Part shown: positions 1 through 9,340 of the stretch, in pieces
How positions within the stretch are numbered: position 1 is the first letter of the stretch
Layout: each line of letters starts with the position of its first letter
Origin: Pseudoalteromonas rubra
GTDB taxonomy: Bacteria > Pseudomonadota > Gammaproteobacteria > Enterobacterales > Alteromonadaceae
NCBI RefSeq assembly: GCF_005887095.1
Contig: NZ_PNCI01000023.1
Location: 1 to 54,387 of the forward strand
Direction: 5' to 3'
DNA: 54,387 nucleotides
Position numbers and translations under genes: made by a program
Notes under the pieces: generated by a model
Told to the model about the DNA's origin: nothing
What the model saw: the letters and a program-made list of their open reading frames with translations, nothing else
Database searches by the model: none

Positions 1-643
1 GACCAAATACCAGTACTTCCGTAGGCATTGATATCGTGGTTGATAGCACCGGTTTGAAAGTATTCGGGAACGGCGAGTGGCACGCAAGAAAACACGGCGC
101 AAACAAACGCCGGACATGGCGAAAGCTGCATCTGGCCGTTGATGCAAATACACACCAAATAATAGGCGCTGAGTTGTCTACAATCTCCGTAGCTGATTCA
201 GAAGTTCTGGGTGATTTACTCAGACCACTGCGCAGGAAGATCAGCTCGGTAAAAGCGGATGGCGCTTATGATACCCGAGGCTGTTATGCCGAAGTGGCAG
301 CCAAAAAGGCCGACGCGGTGATCCCACCGAGGTGCAACGCGCAGTTGTGGGAGGATGGACATGCTCGAAACAGCGCGGTTATTTTAACAAAGCATATAGG
401 TAGCAGTGAGTGGAAAAAGTGTGGGAACTACCATCAATGCTCTCTGGCGGAAACAGCAATGTACCGGTATAAACAGCTAATGGGTGACAAGCTGGTCAGT
501 CGTGGATTCAATCAGCAGCACACTGAAGCGATGATCAAAGTGAAAGTGCTCAACAGAATGGCTGGGCTAGGTATGCCTGAATATCAGGGAAACAGCTGAA
601 GTCGCAGCGTTTCCTAAGCTATTTGGATTTGATCAACAAGGCC
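1..643 (+). mobile_element. IS5-family insertion sequence, right end only
   Basis: The window opens inside an IS5-family element. The transposase reading frame runs in from the left edge, so the left terminal repeat lies outside. A candidate right terminal repeat ends near 643: read on the minus strand it begins GGCCTTGTTGATCAAATCC, similar in style to IS903/IS5 ends (GGCTTTGTTG...). A 12-bp palindrome, GCCCTATAGGGC at 641-652, sits on the boundary, so the exact end and target duplication cannot be fixed without the left end. Confidence 0.75.
3..599 (+). CDS. IS5-family (IS903-like) transposase, C-terminal part
   Basis: DDE transposase that would cut and join the ends of its own IS. The frame is open from base 3, so the protein is cut by the window edge, not by a mutation. 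Visible catalytic signatures are the DSTGLK block (first Asp), the SSVKADGAYD block (second Asp) and the LAETAMYRYKQLMG block (Glu), in the order and spacing expected of IS5/IS903 enzymes. The C-terminal VLNRMAGLGMP block is also typical, and the 3' end looks complete. A GTG at 36 could be called as a start, but homologous sequence continues upstream of it, so it is not the real start. Confidence 0.9.
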   Translation, partial: PNTSTSVGIDIVVDSTGLKVFGNGEWHARKHGANKRRTWRKLHLAVDANTHQIIGAELSTISVADSEVLGDLLRPLRRKISSVKADGAYDTRGCYAEVAAKKADAVIPPRCNAQLWEDGHARNSAVILTKHIGSSEWKKCGNYHQCSLAETAMYRYKQLMGDKLVSRGFNQQHTEAMIKVKVLNRMAGLGMPEYQGNS

Positions 644-744
644 CTATAGGGCGTAAAAGTACACCAATATCACGTGCTGAAAACGTGCTATTTCGTATCA
701 CATTTTCAGCACACTGTAACCACTATAGAAACACCCCTTAAAAC

Positions 745-782
745 AAAAACCCCATCAAAAACAGTGTTTTGATGGGGTTTTT
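745..782. terminator. Bidirectional intrinsic terminator between IS and ssrA
   Basis: Perfect 16-bp inverted repeat (AAAAACCCCATCAAAA at 745-760 with its complement at 767-782) around a 6-nt loop. It has runs of A and T on both sides and so works in either direction. It lies 12 bases past the 3' end of ssrA and is probably its terminator. It also insulates ssrA from the IS. Confidence 0.85.
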
Positions 783-793
783 GTGTTGCTATG

Positions 794-1150
794 TGGTGGA
801 GCTGGGGGGATTTGAACCCCCGTCCAGAAAGCGTCGACCTTCGGTCCTACATGTTTAGTATCGTCTTTTGGTTAACCTTTAAGTCTCGGACGAACACGAT
901 AAGTAAAGGCGAGGCCGCTTAGTTTTAGCCCTTCAACCCCGGCCAGGGTTTCCGTAGCGATCTTGTGTAGGGTGACACTCCAGAACCAGAACCACAAGCA
1001 TTTCATGGAGGAGTGCTAGCGGGCTATTATGCCGCTAGAGCGTAGTTATCGTCGTTTGCGATTACTTTAAATGCGGCTTTTTTACGAGGCCAACCGCCCC
1101 TCGACATGCACCTCAGGCTTCATGAATCCTGTCGAATCCTAATCAGCCCC
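794..1150 (-). ncRNA. ssrA: tmRNA (transfer-messenger RNA)
   Basis: tmRNA rescues ribosomes stalled on broken mRNA and tags the incomplete protein for proteolysis, working with SmpB. The 5' end (minus strand) reads GGGGCTGATTAGGATTCGAC, almost the family consensus. The 3' end forms the TPsiC arm and ends in TCCACCA. The tag reading frame lies at 1059-1027: GCA AAC GAC GAT AAC TAC GCT CTA GCG GCA TAA, giving ANDDNYALAA. This differs by one residue from the E. coli tag ANDENYALAA. Total length is 357 nt, normal for the one-piece form. The partner gene smpB lies about 7.6 kb away rather than next door. Confidence 0.97.
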
Positions 1151-1177
1151 TGAAATCTCTTTCAGTCAGTAAGTGTG

Positions 1178-1207
1178 ATTATACCCAATAAAATCCCTAA
1201 AGCTCAA
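1178..1207 (-). promoter_or_regulatory. Probable ssrA promoter
   Basis: On the minus strand a perfect TATAAT (1183-1178) is preceded by TTGAGC (1207-1202) with 18 bp between. The start would fall about 20 nt upstream of the mature tmRNA 5' end, consistent with a leader removed by RNase P. Confidence 0.6.
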
Positions 1208-1737
1208 GCTAAGTTTGCCGATAAGTATAGTGATAAGAACTACTTGGCGGTTTTATACTCAAGTCTCATTTACAATCGTTTATATTTTGTGTAGTTGAGC
1301 GGCTGGTTGGGCTTAACAATTAGGGAAGGTTGTGCTCAAATAAGGCAAGGCGATGGTTGTTTTAACTTGTCGCTGTAAGTCAGTTTGACCGGTTCGTACC
1401 TGTTTTAGCTAGGTTCGAATTTTGGCTGCATCTTAGATTATGGGAAATATAGCACTTTGGTTGTATTTTTTCCAAATTATTTTTGTTGTTTGCCAAGATT
1501 AGCTTGCATAGGCAGGTGCAACTGTAAAATGATGGGACTTGATGCTGGTGCACTAAAAAGCATGCGTGCTTTTATGGCGACGGCATAACAAGCTGTTTTC
1601 TGTTTAGACTCTATACAGATTGTCAGCAAGGATGCAATACAGTATCAGAGGTTACACAGCGGCCCTTGTCCTATGTATAGACCTGGTAGTGCATAATAAA
1701 TTTAATAACATCATGCATAATTTTCGGGAAGTAAGTG
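1208..1737. other. Gene-free intergenic stretch
   Basis: About 530 bases between the ssrA promoter and the DUF342 gene with no convincing coding region on either strand. The only structure noted is a short hairpin, AAAAGCA-TGCG-TGCTTTT, at 1556-1573. It resembles a weak terminator but has no gene to terminate. The last 100 bases presumably hold the promoter of the downstream gene; no clear -35/-10 pair was identified. Confidence 0.5.
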
Positions 1738-3372
1738 ATGTCTTTGTTTCATTTTGATGAGGAGTCAGGGTACGTTACAATTAACGAACACCCTGCAAAT
1801 ACCGGATTTCCGGCCAGTTCCGCGCAGCTTGTTGAAGCGCTGGAAAGCTCTCCTTATGCCGACTTTGATATCATACATGCCAATATCGGGCAGTTGTTTT
1901 CGCCGTCGGACGATAGAGAAAAGGATTCCTTAATTGTTGCTAAGGCGGTTGACGCCGAGCTGTCTATTCGGGTTGACGACAACAATATGATGGCCGAAGC
2001 ACGACTGACGACAGCGCGGGGCGGCAAAATGGTGACCATGGAGCAGGCCCGTGAAGCGCTAAAATCGGCCGGGGTAAAACGCGGGATCAGCAAGCAAGCA
2101 TTGGATACCTTCTTAGGTCAGCAGTTTGAGCAGTCTCCTGGTAGTGTCTATAGCGGTATTGTTGCCCACGGTCAGCGTGCCAAAGATGGCACTGACGCCA
2201 GATTTGTCCGTTTATGTATGACAGCGCAGGACAGAGTTCTAAGCCCGCAACAAAAAGACGGTGGTAAGGTTGATATGCGTGACCTGGGGGCCATCATTAC
2301 CGTCAGCCCCGGCAGCCCGCTGATGAAGCGTGTGCCGCCAACGCCAGGCGAAGAAGGGTATTCTGTATTTGGTGATGTGCTTGAGCCCAAACAGGGCAAA
2401 GACTTTGCGCTGGAAGTACCGGAAGGTACCAAAATTTCTCCCGATGATCCTAACCTGTTAATTGCTGACTCCAAAGGGGTACCCGTGGCTATCCCACGCG
2501 GTATTCGAGTGGATGACGTGCTGTGTTACGACCAGGTGGATGTTACGACGGGCCACATTGAGTTTGATGGCAGTGTGATTGTCAGTGGTGATGTTAAAGA
2601 TGGCATGAAAATCAAAGCGTCTGGCGATATCACAGTGATTGGCTTTGTTGAATCTGCACACCTTGAAAGCAATGGCGCGGTGACAGTTATGCTGGGCGTA
2701 ATAGGTCGTAAGCGCGAAGAGGGTGAAGATTTCAGTTGTTGTATAAAAGCAAAACGCACCGTTTCAATTGGTTATGCACAGTATTGCCATATTGAATCTG
2801 AGCAGGATCTGTTAATTGAGCGTCAGGTGTTACATTGCGATCTCAGAGCCAAGCGCATGATCCGGGTCGGAAAAGGCGATACGCCCAGAGGCAAACTGAT
2901 AGGCGGTACTGTATTCGATGCCATGCGTATTGAAGCGGGTGAAGTGGGTGCACCGTCGGGAACCCGAACGCGTATTACGCTGGCGCAGGACTGGCATATG
3001 CTGAAGAAAAAACAACAAGAATTCAAAGATCTTGAAAAGCGCCTTACCGATAAAACCCTTGCCCTGAAACGGGCCCAGATCAAAGCGCAGAAAGCACCGG
3101 CTTCCACCAAACGGGACGCCTATCTCAGTAAACTGGCTGTGAATGAGCAGCAACTCAGTAAACACTACGCGCGTAATCAACGCAATATGAAGCTGGTACA
3201 GCACAAGCTGGCAAGACTATTAAAGATGAGCCGGATCAAAATCAACGAGTTAATGCATCCGGGTATCGAACTCACCATTGCCAGAGACAGCAAGTCATTC
3301 TCGCGGATTTATCCGCCGCATTCGGTATTGCTGGACGAGGGCAAGATCACTCAGGAATTTGCTACACAGTAA
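1738..3372 (+). CDS. DUF342 family protein (FapA-like)
   Basis: About 544 residues, cytoplasmic, with no signal peptide or membrane span. The central region (about residues 180-400) has the Gly/Val-rich repeating pattern of the DUF342 (flagellar assembly protein A) beta-solenoid, for example the block around EFDGSVIVSGDVKDGMKI. The last 140 residues are Lys/Gln-rich and predicted coiled coil. DUF342 proteins are associated with polar flagella and signalling, but their biochemistry is poorly defined. The ATG at 1738 is preferred over GTG 1735 because GGGAA at 1726-1730 gives normal spacing. The gene stands alone, and the only other motility gene nearby is motY. Family assignment is firm; function is not. 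Confidence 0.85.
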   Translation: MSLFHFDEESGYVTINEHPANTGFPASSAQLVEALESSPYADFDIIHANIGQLFSPSDDREKDSLIVAKAVDAELSIRVDDNNMMAEARLTTARGGKMVTMEQAREALKSAGVKRGISKQALDTFLGQQFEQSPGSVYSGIVAHGQRAKDGTDARFVRLCMTAQDRVLSPQQKDGGKVDMRDLGAIITVSPGSPLMKRVPPTPGEEGYSVFGDVLEPKQGKDFALEVPEGTKISPDDPNLLIADSKGVPVAIPRGIRVDDVLCYDQVDVTTGHIEFDGSVIVSGDVKDGMKIKASGDITVIGFVESAHLESNGAVTVMLGVIGRKREEGEDFSCCIKAKRTVSIGYAQYCHIESEQDLLIERQVLHCDLRAKRMIRVGKGDTPRGKLIGGTVFDAMRIEAGEVGAPSGTRTRITLAQDWHMLKKKQQEFKDLEKRLTDKTLALKRAQIKAQKAPASTKRDAYLSKLAVNEQQLSKHYARNQRNMKLVQHKLARLLKMSRIKINELMHPGIELTIARDSKSFSRIYPPHSVLLDEGKITQEFATQ

Positions 3373-3378
3373 TGTTGT

Positions 3379-3403
3379 TGCGATACCTGTGGCAGGTATC
3401 GCA
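3379..3403. terminator. Stem-loop between convergent genes
   Basis: A 10-bp perfect inverted repeat (TGCGATACCT / AGGTATCGCA) with a 5-nt loop lies between the DUF342 stop and the rnt stop. There is no T tract on either side, so it may be a weak or Rho-assisted terminator or an mRNA 3' end protector for both genes. Confidence 0.5.
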
Positions 3404-3421
3404 CATGATGTCATCTCTCGG

Positions 3422-4087
3422 CTATTGAGCCGGCTCGTCACCCTCTTCATCCGACATGTCAGGTAAAGGCCAGCCACCCAGTGCCTGCCACTTATTTACG
3501 ATATGACAAAACAGCTCTGCGGTGCGTTCGGTATCATACAGTGCAGAGTGTGCCTGACTGTTGTCAAACTCAATTCCCGCGGTACGACAGGCTTTAGCCA
3601 ATACCGTCTGTCCCAATGCCAGCCCGGCCAGCGAGGTGGTATCGAAACTTACGAACGGATGAAACGGGGTACGCTTGATTTTGCAGCGCTCGATGGCGGC
3701 ATTTAAAAAGCCGTGATCAAACGCAGCATTGTGGGCCACCACCACCGTGCGCTGACAGCCTGCGGCCTTTTGGGCTTTGCGTACTGCTTTACAGATCTCT
3801 TTGATTGCTTCTTCTTCGTCTACTGCGCCGCGTAAGGCACTGAAGGGGTCTATGCCATTGAAGTCTATCGCTGATTGTTCAATATTGGCACCCTCAAAAG
3901 GCGCAACATGAAAATGAACCGTGTGGTCCAGGCTGAGCAGGCCCTGGTCGTCCATCTTGAGCATGCTGACGGCAATTTCCAGCAGTGCATCGGTGTCTTT
4001 ATTAAAGCCTGCGGTTTCAACGTCAATGACGACGGGAAAAAAGCCGCGAAAGCGCTTTGCGAATAGGGTTTGCTCTTGTTCTGCCAT
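3422..4087 (-). CDS. rnt: Ribonuclease T
   Basis: RNase T is a DEDDh 3'-5' exoribonuclease that trims the CCA end of tRNA (end turnover) and matures 5S, 23S and other stable RNAs. The four acidic residues and the histidine are visible: VIDVETAG (Asp, Glu) near residue 21, [10 protein letters not shown] (Asp) near 120, and [15 protein letters not shown] (His, Asp) near 185. The 221-residue length is normal. A tail rich in Glu/Asp (SDEEGDEP) follows the conserved core. It is convergent with the DUF342 gene and divergent from motY. Identification is secure. Confidence 0.95.
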   Translation of the reverse strand: MAEQEQTLFAKRFRGFFPVVIDVETAGFNKDTDALLEIAVSMLKMDDQGLLSLDHTVHFHVAPFEGANIEQSAIDFNGIDPFSALRGAVDEEEAIKEICKAVRKAQKAAGCQRTVVVAHNAAFDHGFLNAAIERCKIKRTPFHPFVSFDTTSLAGLALGQTVLAKACRTAGIEFDNSQAHSALYDTERTAELFCHIVNKWQALGGWPLPDMSDEEGDEPAQ

Positions 4088-4365
4088 AATCTGCTTGGTT
4101 TACTAATTTGAGCGGCCTATTATACTGATCAGAATTAAAGATGCGAACTTAGTGGCGCGTTTCCTGCTTCTGTGTGCATAGGTAGCAGTACAGCCGTCAT
4201 ATCAGGTGTACCGTTTAAGGCTCTGGTGTCAGAACTCTGCCGTTCAGGAGCTTGGATTTAAGGCACGATTATTGCTTTGACTTTCAGTAAGACGCCAACG
4301 AAAGGCTGCCCTGTTTGCGGTCGCCGCGTCTCGTTCGGTATTTTTGTTCAAAGCGGAGTAAAAGC

Positions 4366-5241
4366 GTGAAGTTTAATACAAACCTGATCATTGCCACGAC
4401 ATTGAGTATCCTGACGCTTCAGGCGCAGGGCGCAATGCGGCAATACTCTGCCACGGCAGACAGCTCGCAATGGTTTGTCGACAGGACCACCCGGTTGTCG
4501 TGCGCGTTATCACACGAAGTTCCTTATTATGGTGAAGCAATTTTCTCTGCAACCGCAAGTAAAAACAAAGACCTGACCTTTAATCTGGATATGGTTGTAA
4601 GGCCCGATAGTTACGACTTTGCCGGGCTGGAATCGGTGCCGCCTGCCTGGCGCGCGGGTATGCCGGCCCGGGTAATGGGTCAGATGAAGTTGTTGAAGAA
4701 ATTTGATGGTGAACTGACTAACGACATTTCCTGGGAAATGCTGACTGAGCTTGAAAAGGGTTATTATCCCACTTTTTATTATCAGGACTGGCAAAACCAG
4801 CACGACCAAATCTCAGTGGCGCTGTCTTCGGTGAATTTTAAAAACGCCTACTGGGAGTTTTTGCAGTGCCGCGACAATTTATTGCCATACAGCTTTGAAG
4901 ATATTGCCTTTACTGTGATGAATTATAAGTTTAACAGCAGCGAGCTCACCAAGTCGTCGCGCAAACGCCTGGATATGATCGGGGAATACCTCAATAACGA
5001 CCCTGAAATTGAGTCGATTTATATTTCGGCTTACACAGACAGCTACGGCGGCCGCTCGGTTAATATGGCGATGTCGAAAAAACGGGCGGAAGCCATTAAA
5101 ACTTACATGGCGTCAAAAGGCATACCGGAAGATAAGATAGTCACTGACGGCTTTGGTGAAAAGCGTCATGTTGCACCAAACGATACACCCATCGGGCGTG
5201 ATAAAAACCGCCGCGTGGTGATCCAAATCTCCAAACCATAA
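4366..5241 (+). CDS. motY: Sodium-type flagellar protein MotY
   Basis: MotY forms the periplasmic T ring around the polar flagellar basal body and helps hold the PomA/PomB sodium-driven stators. The GTG at 4366 with GGAG just upstream is chosen. It gives 291 residues, close to known MotY length, and places a signal peptide (MKFNTNLIIATTLSILTLQAQGA, cleaved near GA-M) at the N terminus; starts further upstream add non-homologous sequence. The N-terminal domain opens with MRQYSATADSSQW, characteristic of MotY. The C-terminal OmpA-like peptidoglycan-binding domain (about residues 170-285) carries ISAYTDSYGG and DKNRRVVIQI. The rest of the flagellar system is not in this window. Confidence 0.92.
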   Translation: MKFNTNLIIATTLSILTLQAQGAMRQYSATADSSQWFVDRTTRLSCALSHEVPYYGEAIFSATASKNKDLTFNLDMVVRPDSYDFAGLESVPPAWRAGMPARVMGQMKLLKKFDGELTNDISWEMLTELEKGYYPTFYYQDWQNQHDQISVALSSVNFKNAYWEFLQCRDNLLPYSFEDIAFTVMNYKFNSSELTKSSRKRLDMIGEYLNNDPEIESIYISAYTDSYGGRSVNMAMSKKRAEAIKTYMASKGIPEDKIVTDGFGEKRHVAPNDTPIGRDKNRRVVIQISKP

Positions 5242-5246
5242 TAGCA

Positions 5247-5267
5247 AGGCTCCCGTTTTGGGAGCCT
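5247..5267. terminator. Stem-loop between motY and mnmC (convergent)
   Basis: AGGCTCCC / GGGAGCCT, 8-bp perfect stem with a 5-nt loop, in the 44-base gap between two convergent stops. There is no T tract on either side, so termination is plausible but not certain. Confidence 0.55.
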
Positions 5268-5285
5268 GATGGCATTACACATTAT

Positions 5286-7271
5286 TTAGATTTTATTCCT
5301 GATCAAATCCCGGACCACAAAGCGGGCAGGGTGCAGTGCCTGATTCAGCCGCTCGCTGAACGGGCGGGGCTCGTCACATAGCGCTGCCACCAAGTGCTCT
5401 GTCACCAAAGGCGCACTACACAATCCGCGTGCGCCAAATCCGGTCACTACATGTAGACCTTCATGGGGTTGCGTTAGTGGTTCAAAATCATGATGTTTGC
5501 CCCGGCGCAGGTTCGCAAAAGCGTCGCACAGACTGGTTGGATCCGGTACCTGACCTATCATGGGGAAGTGATCGTTAAAGCAGCAACGTACCGCCGCTTT
5601 GGCCCCCGTTATTTCTCCCAGGCTCTGATCAAACTGTGTATCACCATAAAAGCCCTGTAACTGAGCACGGTTGGTGGCATTATCCTGCTCGGTGACTTCC
5701 CGGCCCTTGCTGTATTTTTCAAAAGTCGCCCCCATACAATGTTCGCCCTGCAGGCTGGGTGTAAAGTAGCCTTTGTGGCATAACACTGTGGTGAGCTCTG
5801 AAGAGGCTTCACCGGCCTGGATATGAGAAACCTGGCCCCGCACACCATGCAACCCTAAATGCTGTGTCTGAGAAAACCCATCGCTGTGCTCACCACCACA
5901 TACAAAGACGTCAGAAAACGGCCCCTGCCACTGAGTATTAACGAGCAGATACCAGCCATCTTCACGTTTGTCGAGTTCGCTGACATCAGCATTAAAGTGC
6001 TGCTGACCCGGGCACTTAGCCTGTGCTGCGTTGTGGACGGCTTCGGTCAACTGAGGGGGACTTACCCAGCCGGCCTGTTCGATAAACAGGCCGTCAAACG
6101 GGGTGTCTATATTGGCCAGATTTTGTGCTTCTGTTACCGAGACATAGCGTATTAATGATTCTGGAAACAGCTCACTGCTGGCAATTTTCTGATGCTGTGT
6201 CCGTTTGCCATCGGTCACACTTTGCAGCAATACACCACACCAGTCATGGTCGTAGTTAAAGCCAGCCGCTTCAATGTGCTGATAAAAACGCCGCGCGTAC
6301 AAAAAGCTTAGGGCATACAGCTCACTGGTGGTGCTGTACTCGGCCTGCAGGTTAGGGTAAACGGCGCCCTGGCGATTGTGTGATGCACCGCCGGCGAGGG
6401 TTTCATCTTTACAAAACAAGGTGGTGCTGATGTTGCGCTTGGCAAGCTGGTAGCTTAAACAGGCAGAGCCAATCCCACCCCCAATGACGGCAACACGCTC
6501 AAGCTTGCGAGCAGAGTGACGATAGTATTCAGGGTTGGTTGCCTGAGGATTCGCCTCGTTAAACTGACCGATCACCATTTCCCGCTTACGACCGTAACCT
6601 TTGACTTTTTGACAATCAAACCCCGCCTGTTGCAAGCCCCGGCGTACAAAGCCCGCAGCGGTAAAGGTGGCGAAGGTGGCATTGGTACGGCTCAGTGCTG
6701 CCATGGCATCAAACAGAGATTGTTGCCACATATCCGGGTTTTTACTAGGGGCAAAGCCATCCAGATACCAGGCATCCACCAGGCCACTGGGCGCATACGA
6801 GAGTTTAGGTAAGGAGGTATGTACATCGCCAAACCACAGATCCAGAATGACTTCACCGCCATCAAACTCAAGGCGATGACAGCCCTCAACGGCATCCGGG
6901 TATTGTGCGCACAATTGGTGTGCTTGATCCGACAAATCTGGCCATGCTTTTAAGGCTTGTCGTAAATCTTCAATCTTGATGGGGTATTTTTCAAATGAAA
7001 TAAAATAAAGACGCTGAACGTTGCGCTGTGTTTTCAGGCGCTGAAACTGAGCCCAGGTATTAAGAAAATTCAGCCCTGTGCCAAATCCGGTTTCGGCAAC
7101 CACAAAGTGGTCCCTGTCATGGTTGAGTAATCGGGTATTGAGCTTGTTCTGTGTATAAAAAACATAATCCGATTCTGCCTGACCGTCGTCGTTCGAAAAG
7201 TAGACATCGTCAAAGCTGTCTGCGACCGGTGTGCCTGCGTCGTTAAAGTGTATCTGGGCGTTGCGTATCAT
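5286..7271 (-). CDS. mnmC: Bifunctional tRNA mnm5s2U34 biosynthesis protein MnmC
   Basis: MnmC completes the 5-methylaminomethyl-2-thiouridine modification at wobble position 34 of certain tRNAs. The C-terminal FAD oxidase removes the carboxymethyl group, and the N-terminal SAM methyltransferase methylates the exposed amine. Both halves are present: SAM site FGTGLNFL near residue 63 and DAWYLDGFAPSKNPDMW near 170; dinucleotide-binding motif VAVIGGGIGSACLSYQLA near 262; C-terminal GFGARGLCSAPL near 620. The 661-residue length matches the fused enzyme. It is divergent from fabB, the same arrangement as in E. coli. Secure. Confidence 0.96.
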   Translation of the reverse strand: MIRNAQIHFNDAGTPVADSFDDVYFSNDDGQAESDYVFYTQNKLNTRLLNHDRDHFVVAETGFGTGLNFLNTWAQFQRLKTQRNVQRLYFISFEKYPIKIEDLRQALKAWPDLSDQAHQLCAQYPDAVEGCHRLEFDGGEVILDLWFGDVHTSLPKLSYAPSGLVDAWYLDGFAPSKNPDMWQQSLFDAMAALSRTNATFATFTAAGFVRRGLQQAGFDCQKVKGYGRKREMVIGQFNEANPQATNPEYYRHSARKLERVAVIGGGIGSACLSYQLAKRNISTTLFCKDETLAGGASHNRQGAVYPNLQAEYSTTSELYALSFLYARRFYQHIEAAGFNYDHDWCGVLLQSVTDGKRTQHQKIASSELFPESLIRYVSVTEAQNLANIDTPFDGLFIEQAGWVSPPQLTEAVHNAAQAKCPGQQHFNADVSELDKREDGWYLLVNTQWQGPFSDVFVCGGEHSDGFSQTQHLGLHGVRGQVSHIQAGEASSELTTVLCHKGYFTPSLQGEHCMGATFEKYSKGREVTEQDNATNRAQLQGFYGDTQFDQSLGEITGAKAAVRCCFNDHFPMIGQVPDPTSLCDAFANLRRGKHHDFEPLTQPHEGLHVVTGFGARGLCSAPLVTEHLVAALCDEPRPFSERLNQALHPARFVVRDLIRNKI

Positions 7272-7359
7272 AATGTGTCTAAAAGTTCGCTACTGAATTG
7301 GCGTCTATTTTACGGATTTTATTTGCGTTCGTCCGTTGCATTTTAACAAATATCAGTTC

Positions 7360-7377
7360 AGAGTACGTGTGTACGCT
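7360..7377. promoter_or_regulatory. Possible FabR-type operator upstream of fabB
   Basis: An 18-bp imperfect palindrome, AGAGTACGTGTGTACGCT, lies in the mnmC-fabB gap about 75 bases before the fabB start. Paired arms are AG-GTAC and GTAC-CT. It resembles the GTAC-containing palindromes bound by FabR in front of unsaturated fatty acid genes in gammaproteobacteria. The consensus is recalled from memory, so assignment to FabR is tentative; the palindrome itself is plain. Confidence 0.45.
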
Positions 7378-7451
7378 GGAAAGCTGACCACTTGGTGCCT
7401 GGTTTCAGCGTAGAATACGCGTAAATTTAAAAAGTCCTAAGGGAATTACCC

Positions 7452-8666
7452 ATGAGAAGAGCCGTTATTACGGGTATCGGTGTAGTGTCAAGCATCGGTA
7501 ACAACAAGCAAGAAGTACTAGATTCTTTGAAAGCGGGTAAAAGTGGTATCGCTTTTAACCAAGAGTTCGCAGATATGAATCTGCGTAGCCAGGTATCGGG
7601 CAAGCTGGATATTGACGTTAAGTCTCTGGTTGACCGTAAAGCACATCGCTTTATGGGAGATGCAGCTGCATTTTCTTATATTTCAATGGCGCAAGCGATT
7701 GAAGACTCAGGTCTGGCCCCTGAGCAGGTTTCTAATGAGCGCACGGGTCTTATCGTCGGTTCTGGCGGTGGTTCATCTAAGTACCAGGTTGAAGCCGCAG
7801 ACATTCTGCGCGAGAAAGGCGTTAAGCGCGTTGGTCCTTATATGGTACCGCGTACGATGGCCAGTACGGCGTCTGCCTGTCTTGCAACACCGTTTAAAAT
7901 CAAAGGTGTTAACTATTCAATCAGCTCTGCGTGTGCAACGTCAGCACACTGTATTGGTAATGCGGTAGAGCAAATTCAGTTGGGCAAACAAGATGTGATC
8001 TTTGCCGGTGGTGGTGAAGAGCTGCACTGGACCCTGGCTATGGAATTCGATGCGATGGGTGCATTGTCTACCAAGTATAACGAAGCACCAGAAACGGCTT
8101 CACGTACGTACGATGCAAACCGTGACGGCTTTGTTATCTCTGGCGGTGGCGGTATCGTGGTGGTTGAAGAACTTGAGCACGCACTGGCACGTGGTGCACA
8201 CATCTATGCTGAAATCGTAGGTTACGGTGCGACATCAGATGGCTATGACATGGTTGCACCGTCAGGCGAAGGCGCAGTGAGATGTATGAAGCAGGCAATG
8301 CAGGATCTCGAAGGTCCAATCGACTACCTGAACACCCATGGCACTTCAACGCCGGTTGGTGATGTGAAAGAGCTGGGTGCTATCCAGGAGCTGTTTGGTG
8401 ACAACTCTCCGGCTATCAGTGCGACTAAAGCAATGACAGGTCACGCTCTGGGTGCTGCTGGTGTTCACGAAGCGATTTACTCAGTGCTGATGCTGGAAAA
8501 TAACTTCATTGCACCATCTATCAACATTGATGAGCTGGATGAGCAGGCACAAGGCCTGGATATTGTAACTGAAATGCGCGAGCGCGAGCTGAACACTGTG
8601 ATGTCAAACAGCTTCGGTTTTGGCGGCACTAACGCAACTTTGGTGATGCAAAAGTATAAAGGTTAA
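7452..8666 (+). CDS. fabB: Beta-ketoacyl-ACP synthase I
   Basis: FabB is the condensing enzyme that elongates acyl chains with malonyl-ACP and, with FabA, is needed for unsaturated fatty acids. The catalytic Cys-His-His triad is visible: [12 protein letters not shown] (Cys about 161), [11 protein letters not shown] (His about 296) and [12 protein letters not shown] (His about 331). The thiolase fold begins directly with [14 protein letters not shown]. The 404-residue length is normal for FabB. The ATG at 7452 follows an AAGGGA ribosome-binding site. It is divergent from mnmC, followed by strong hairpins, and transcribed alone. Confidence 0.96.
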   Translation: MRRAVITGIGVVSSIGNNKQEVLDSLKAGKSGIAFNQEFADMNLRSQVSGKLDIDVKSLVDRKAHRFMGDAAAFSYISMAQAIEDSGLAPEQVSNERTGLIVGSGGGSSKYQVEAADILREKGVKRVGPYMVPRTMASTASACLATPFKIKGVNYSISSACATSAHCIGNAVEQIQLGKQDVIFAGGGEELHWTLAMEFDAMGALSTKYNEAPETASRTYDANRDGFVISGGGGIVVVEELEHALARGAHIYAEIVGYGATSDGYDMVAPSGEGAVRCMKQAMQDLEGPIDYLNTHGTSTPVGDVKELGAIQELFGDNSPAISATKAMTGHALGAAGVHEAIYSVLMLENNFIAPSINIDELDEQAQGLDIVTEMRERELNTVMSNSFGFGGTNATLVMQKYKG

Positions 8667-8713
8667 TGGCTTTTGCCATTAACCCAAAAAAACCGCCAAA
8701 AGGCGGTTTTTTT
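8661..8713. terminator. Tandem terminator hairpins between fabB and smpB
   Basis: Two hairpins in a row. GGTTAATGGC-TTTT-GCCATTAACC (8661-8684) overlaps the fabB stop codon. The second, AACCGCC-AAAA-GGCGGTT, is flanked by A and T runs (8686-8713) and is a textbook bidirectional intrinsic terminator serving fabB and the convergent smpB. Confidence 0.88.
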
Positions 8714-8731
8714 ATGGGTGTCTGACAGCAA

Positions 8732-9211
8732 TTAAGCTTTATGTTTCATCAGACGTTCTTTGTCGCGCGACCAGTCTCTGTCTTTGATGTCGGCGCGTTT
8801 GTCGTGCATCTTTTTACCTTTGGCCAGGTGGAATTCAAGTTTTACCCAGCACTTTTTCCAGTACATGGCGGTGGCCACCAGTGAAAAGCCATCACGCTCG
8901 GTTGCACCGATCAGGCGGTCAATTTCGCGCTTTTTAAGCAGCAGCTTGCGATAACGCATCGGGTCACAAATGACGTGCGTTGAGGCGCTGTTTAATGGCT
9001 GAATTTGACTGGCAAGCAAAAAAGCTTCGCCGTCTTTAAGGTGAATATAGGTATCGGTGATATTGACCTTGCCGGCGCGGATGCTTTTTACTTCCCAGCC
9101 CTGGAGTTCAATACCTGCTTCGAACTTGTCGTGTAAAAAATACTCATGACGCGCCTTTTTATTCAGCGCTATGGTATTGCTATTTGATTTGTTTGGTTTT
9201 TTCTTTGCCAT
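8732..9211 (-). CDS. smpB: SsrA-binding protein SmpB
   Basis: SmpB binds the tRNA-like end of tmRNA and carries it into stalled ribosomes for trans-translation. The 159-residue protein shows the family core: [22 protein letters not shown], the HDKR block near residue 138 ([15 protein letters not shown]) and a basic C-terminal tail ([12 protein letters not shown]) that enters the mRNA channel. It is divergent from ratA with about 130 bases between. Its RNA partner ssrA is also in this window but is separated by five genes. Secure. Confidence 0.97.
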   Translation of the reverse strand: MAKKKPNKSNSNTIALNKKARHEYFLHDKFEAGIELQGWEVKSIRAGKVNITDTYIHLKDGEAFLLASQIQPLNSASTHVICDPMRYRKLLLKKREIDRLIGATERDGFSLVATAMYWKKCWVKLEFHLAKGKKMHDKRADIKDRDWSRDKERLMKHKA

Positions 9212-9340
9212 AATGGCGTAGTCTACCTTGTATATCGGCGCGGATCAAAAATTGTGGTTATTTTCCCCCAGTCGCCTGTCACAAACAAGATAAATCTTGA
9301 AAACCTTGGTAAAATCGCTTTGTTAGAGTTTGGAGAGCGT

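Noticed and set aside
641..652. GCCCTATAGGGC palindrome as a functional operator
   Set aside because: It coincides with the IS end and target junction and has no gene to control nearby. Kept only as a boundary note.
7377..7393. FadR-like site next to the FabR-like palindrome
   Set aside because: Only about 10 of 16 positions fit the FadR consensus on the minus strand, and key right-half bases are missing.
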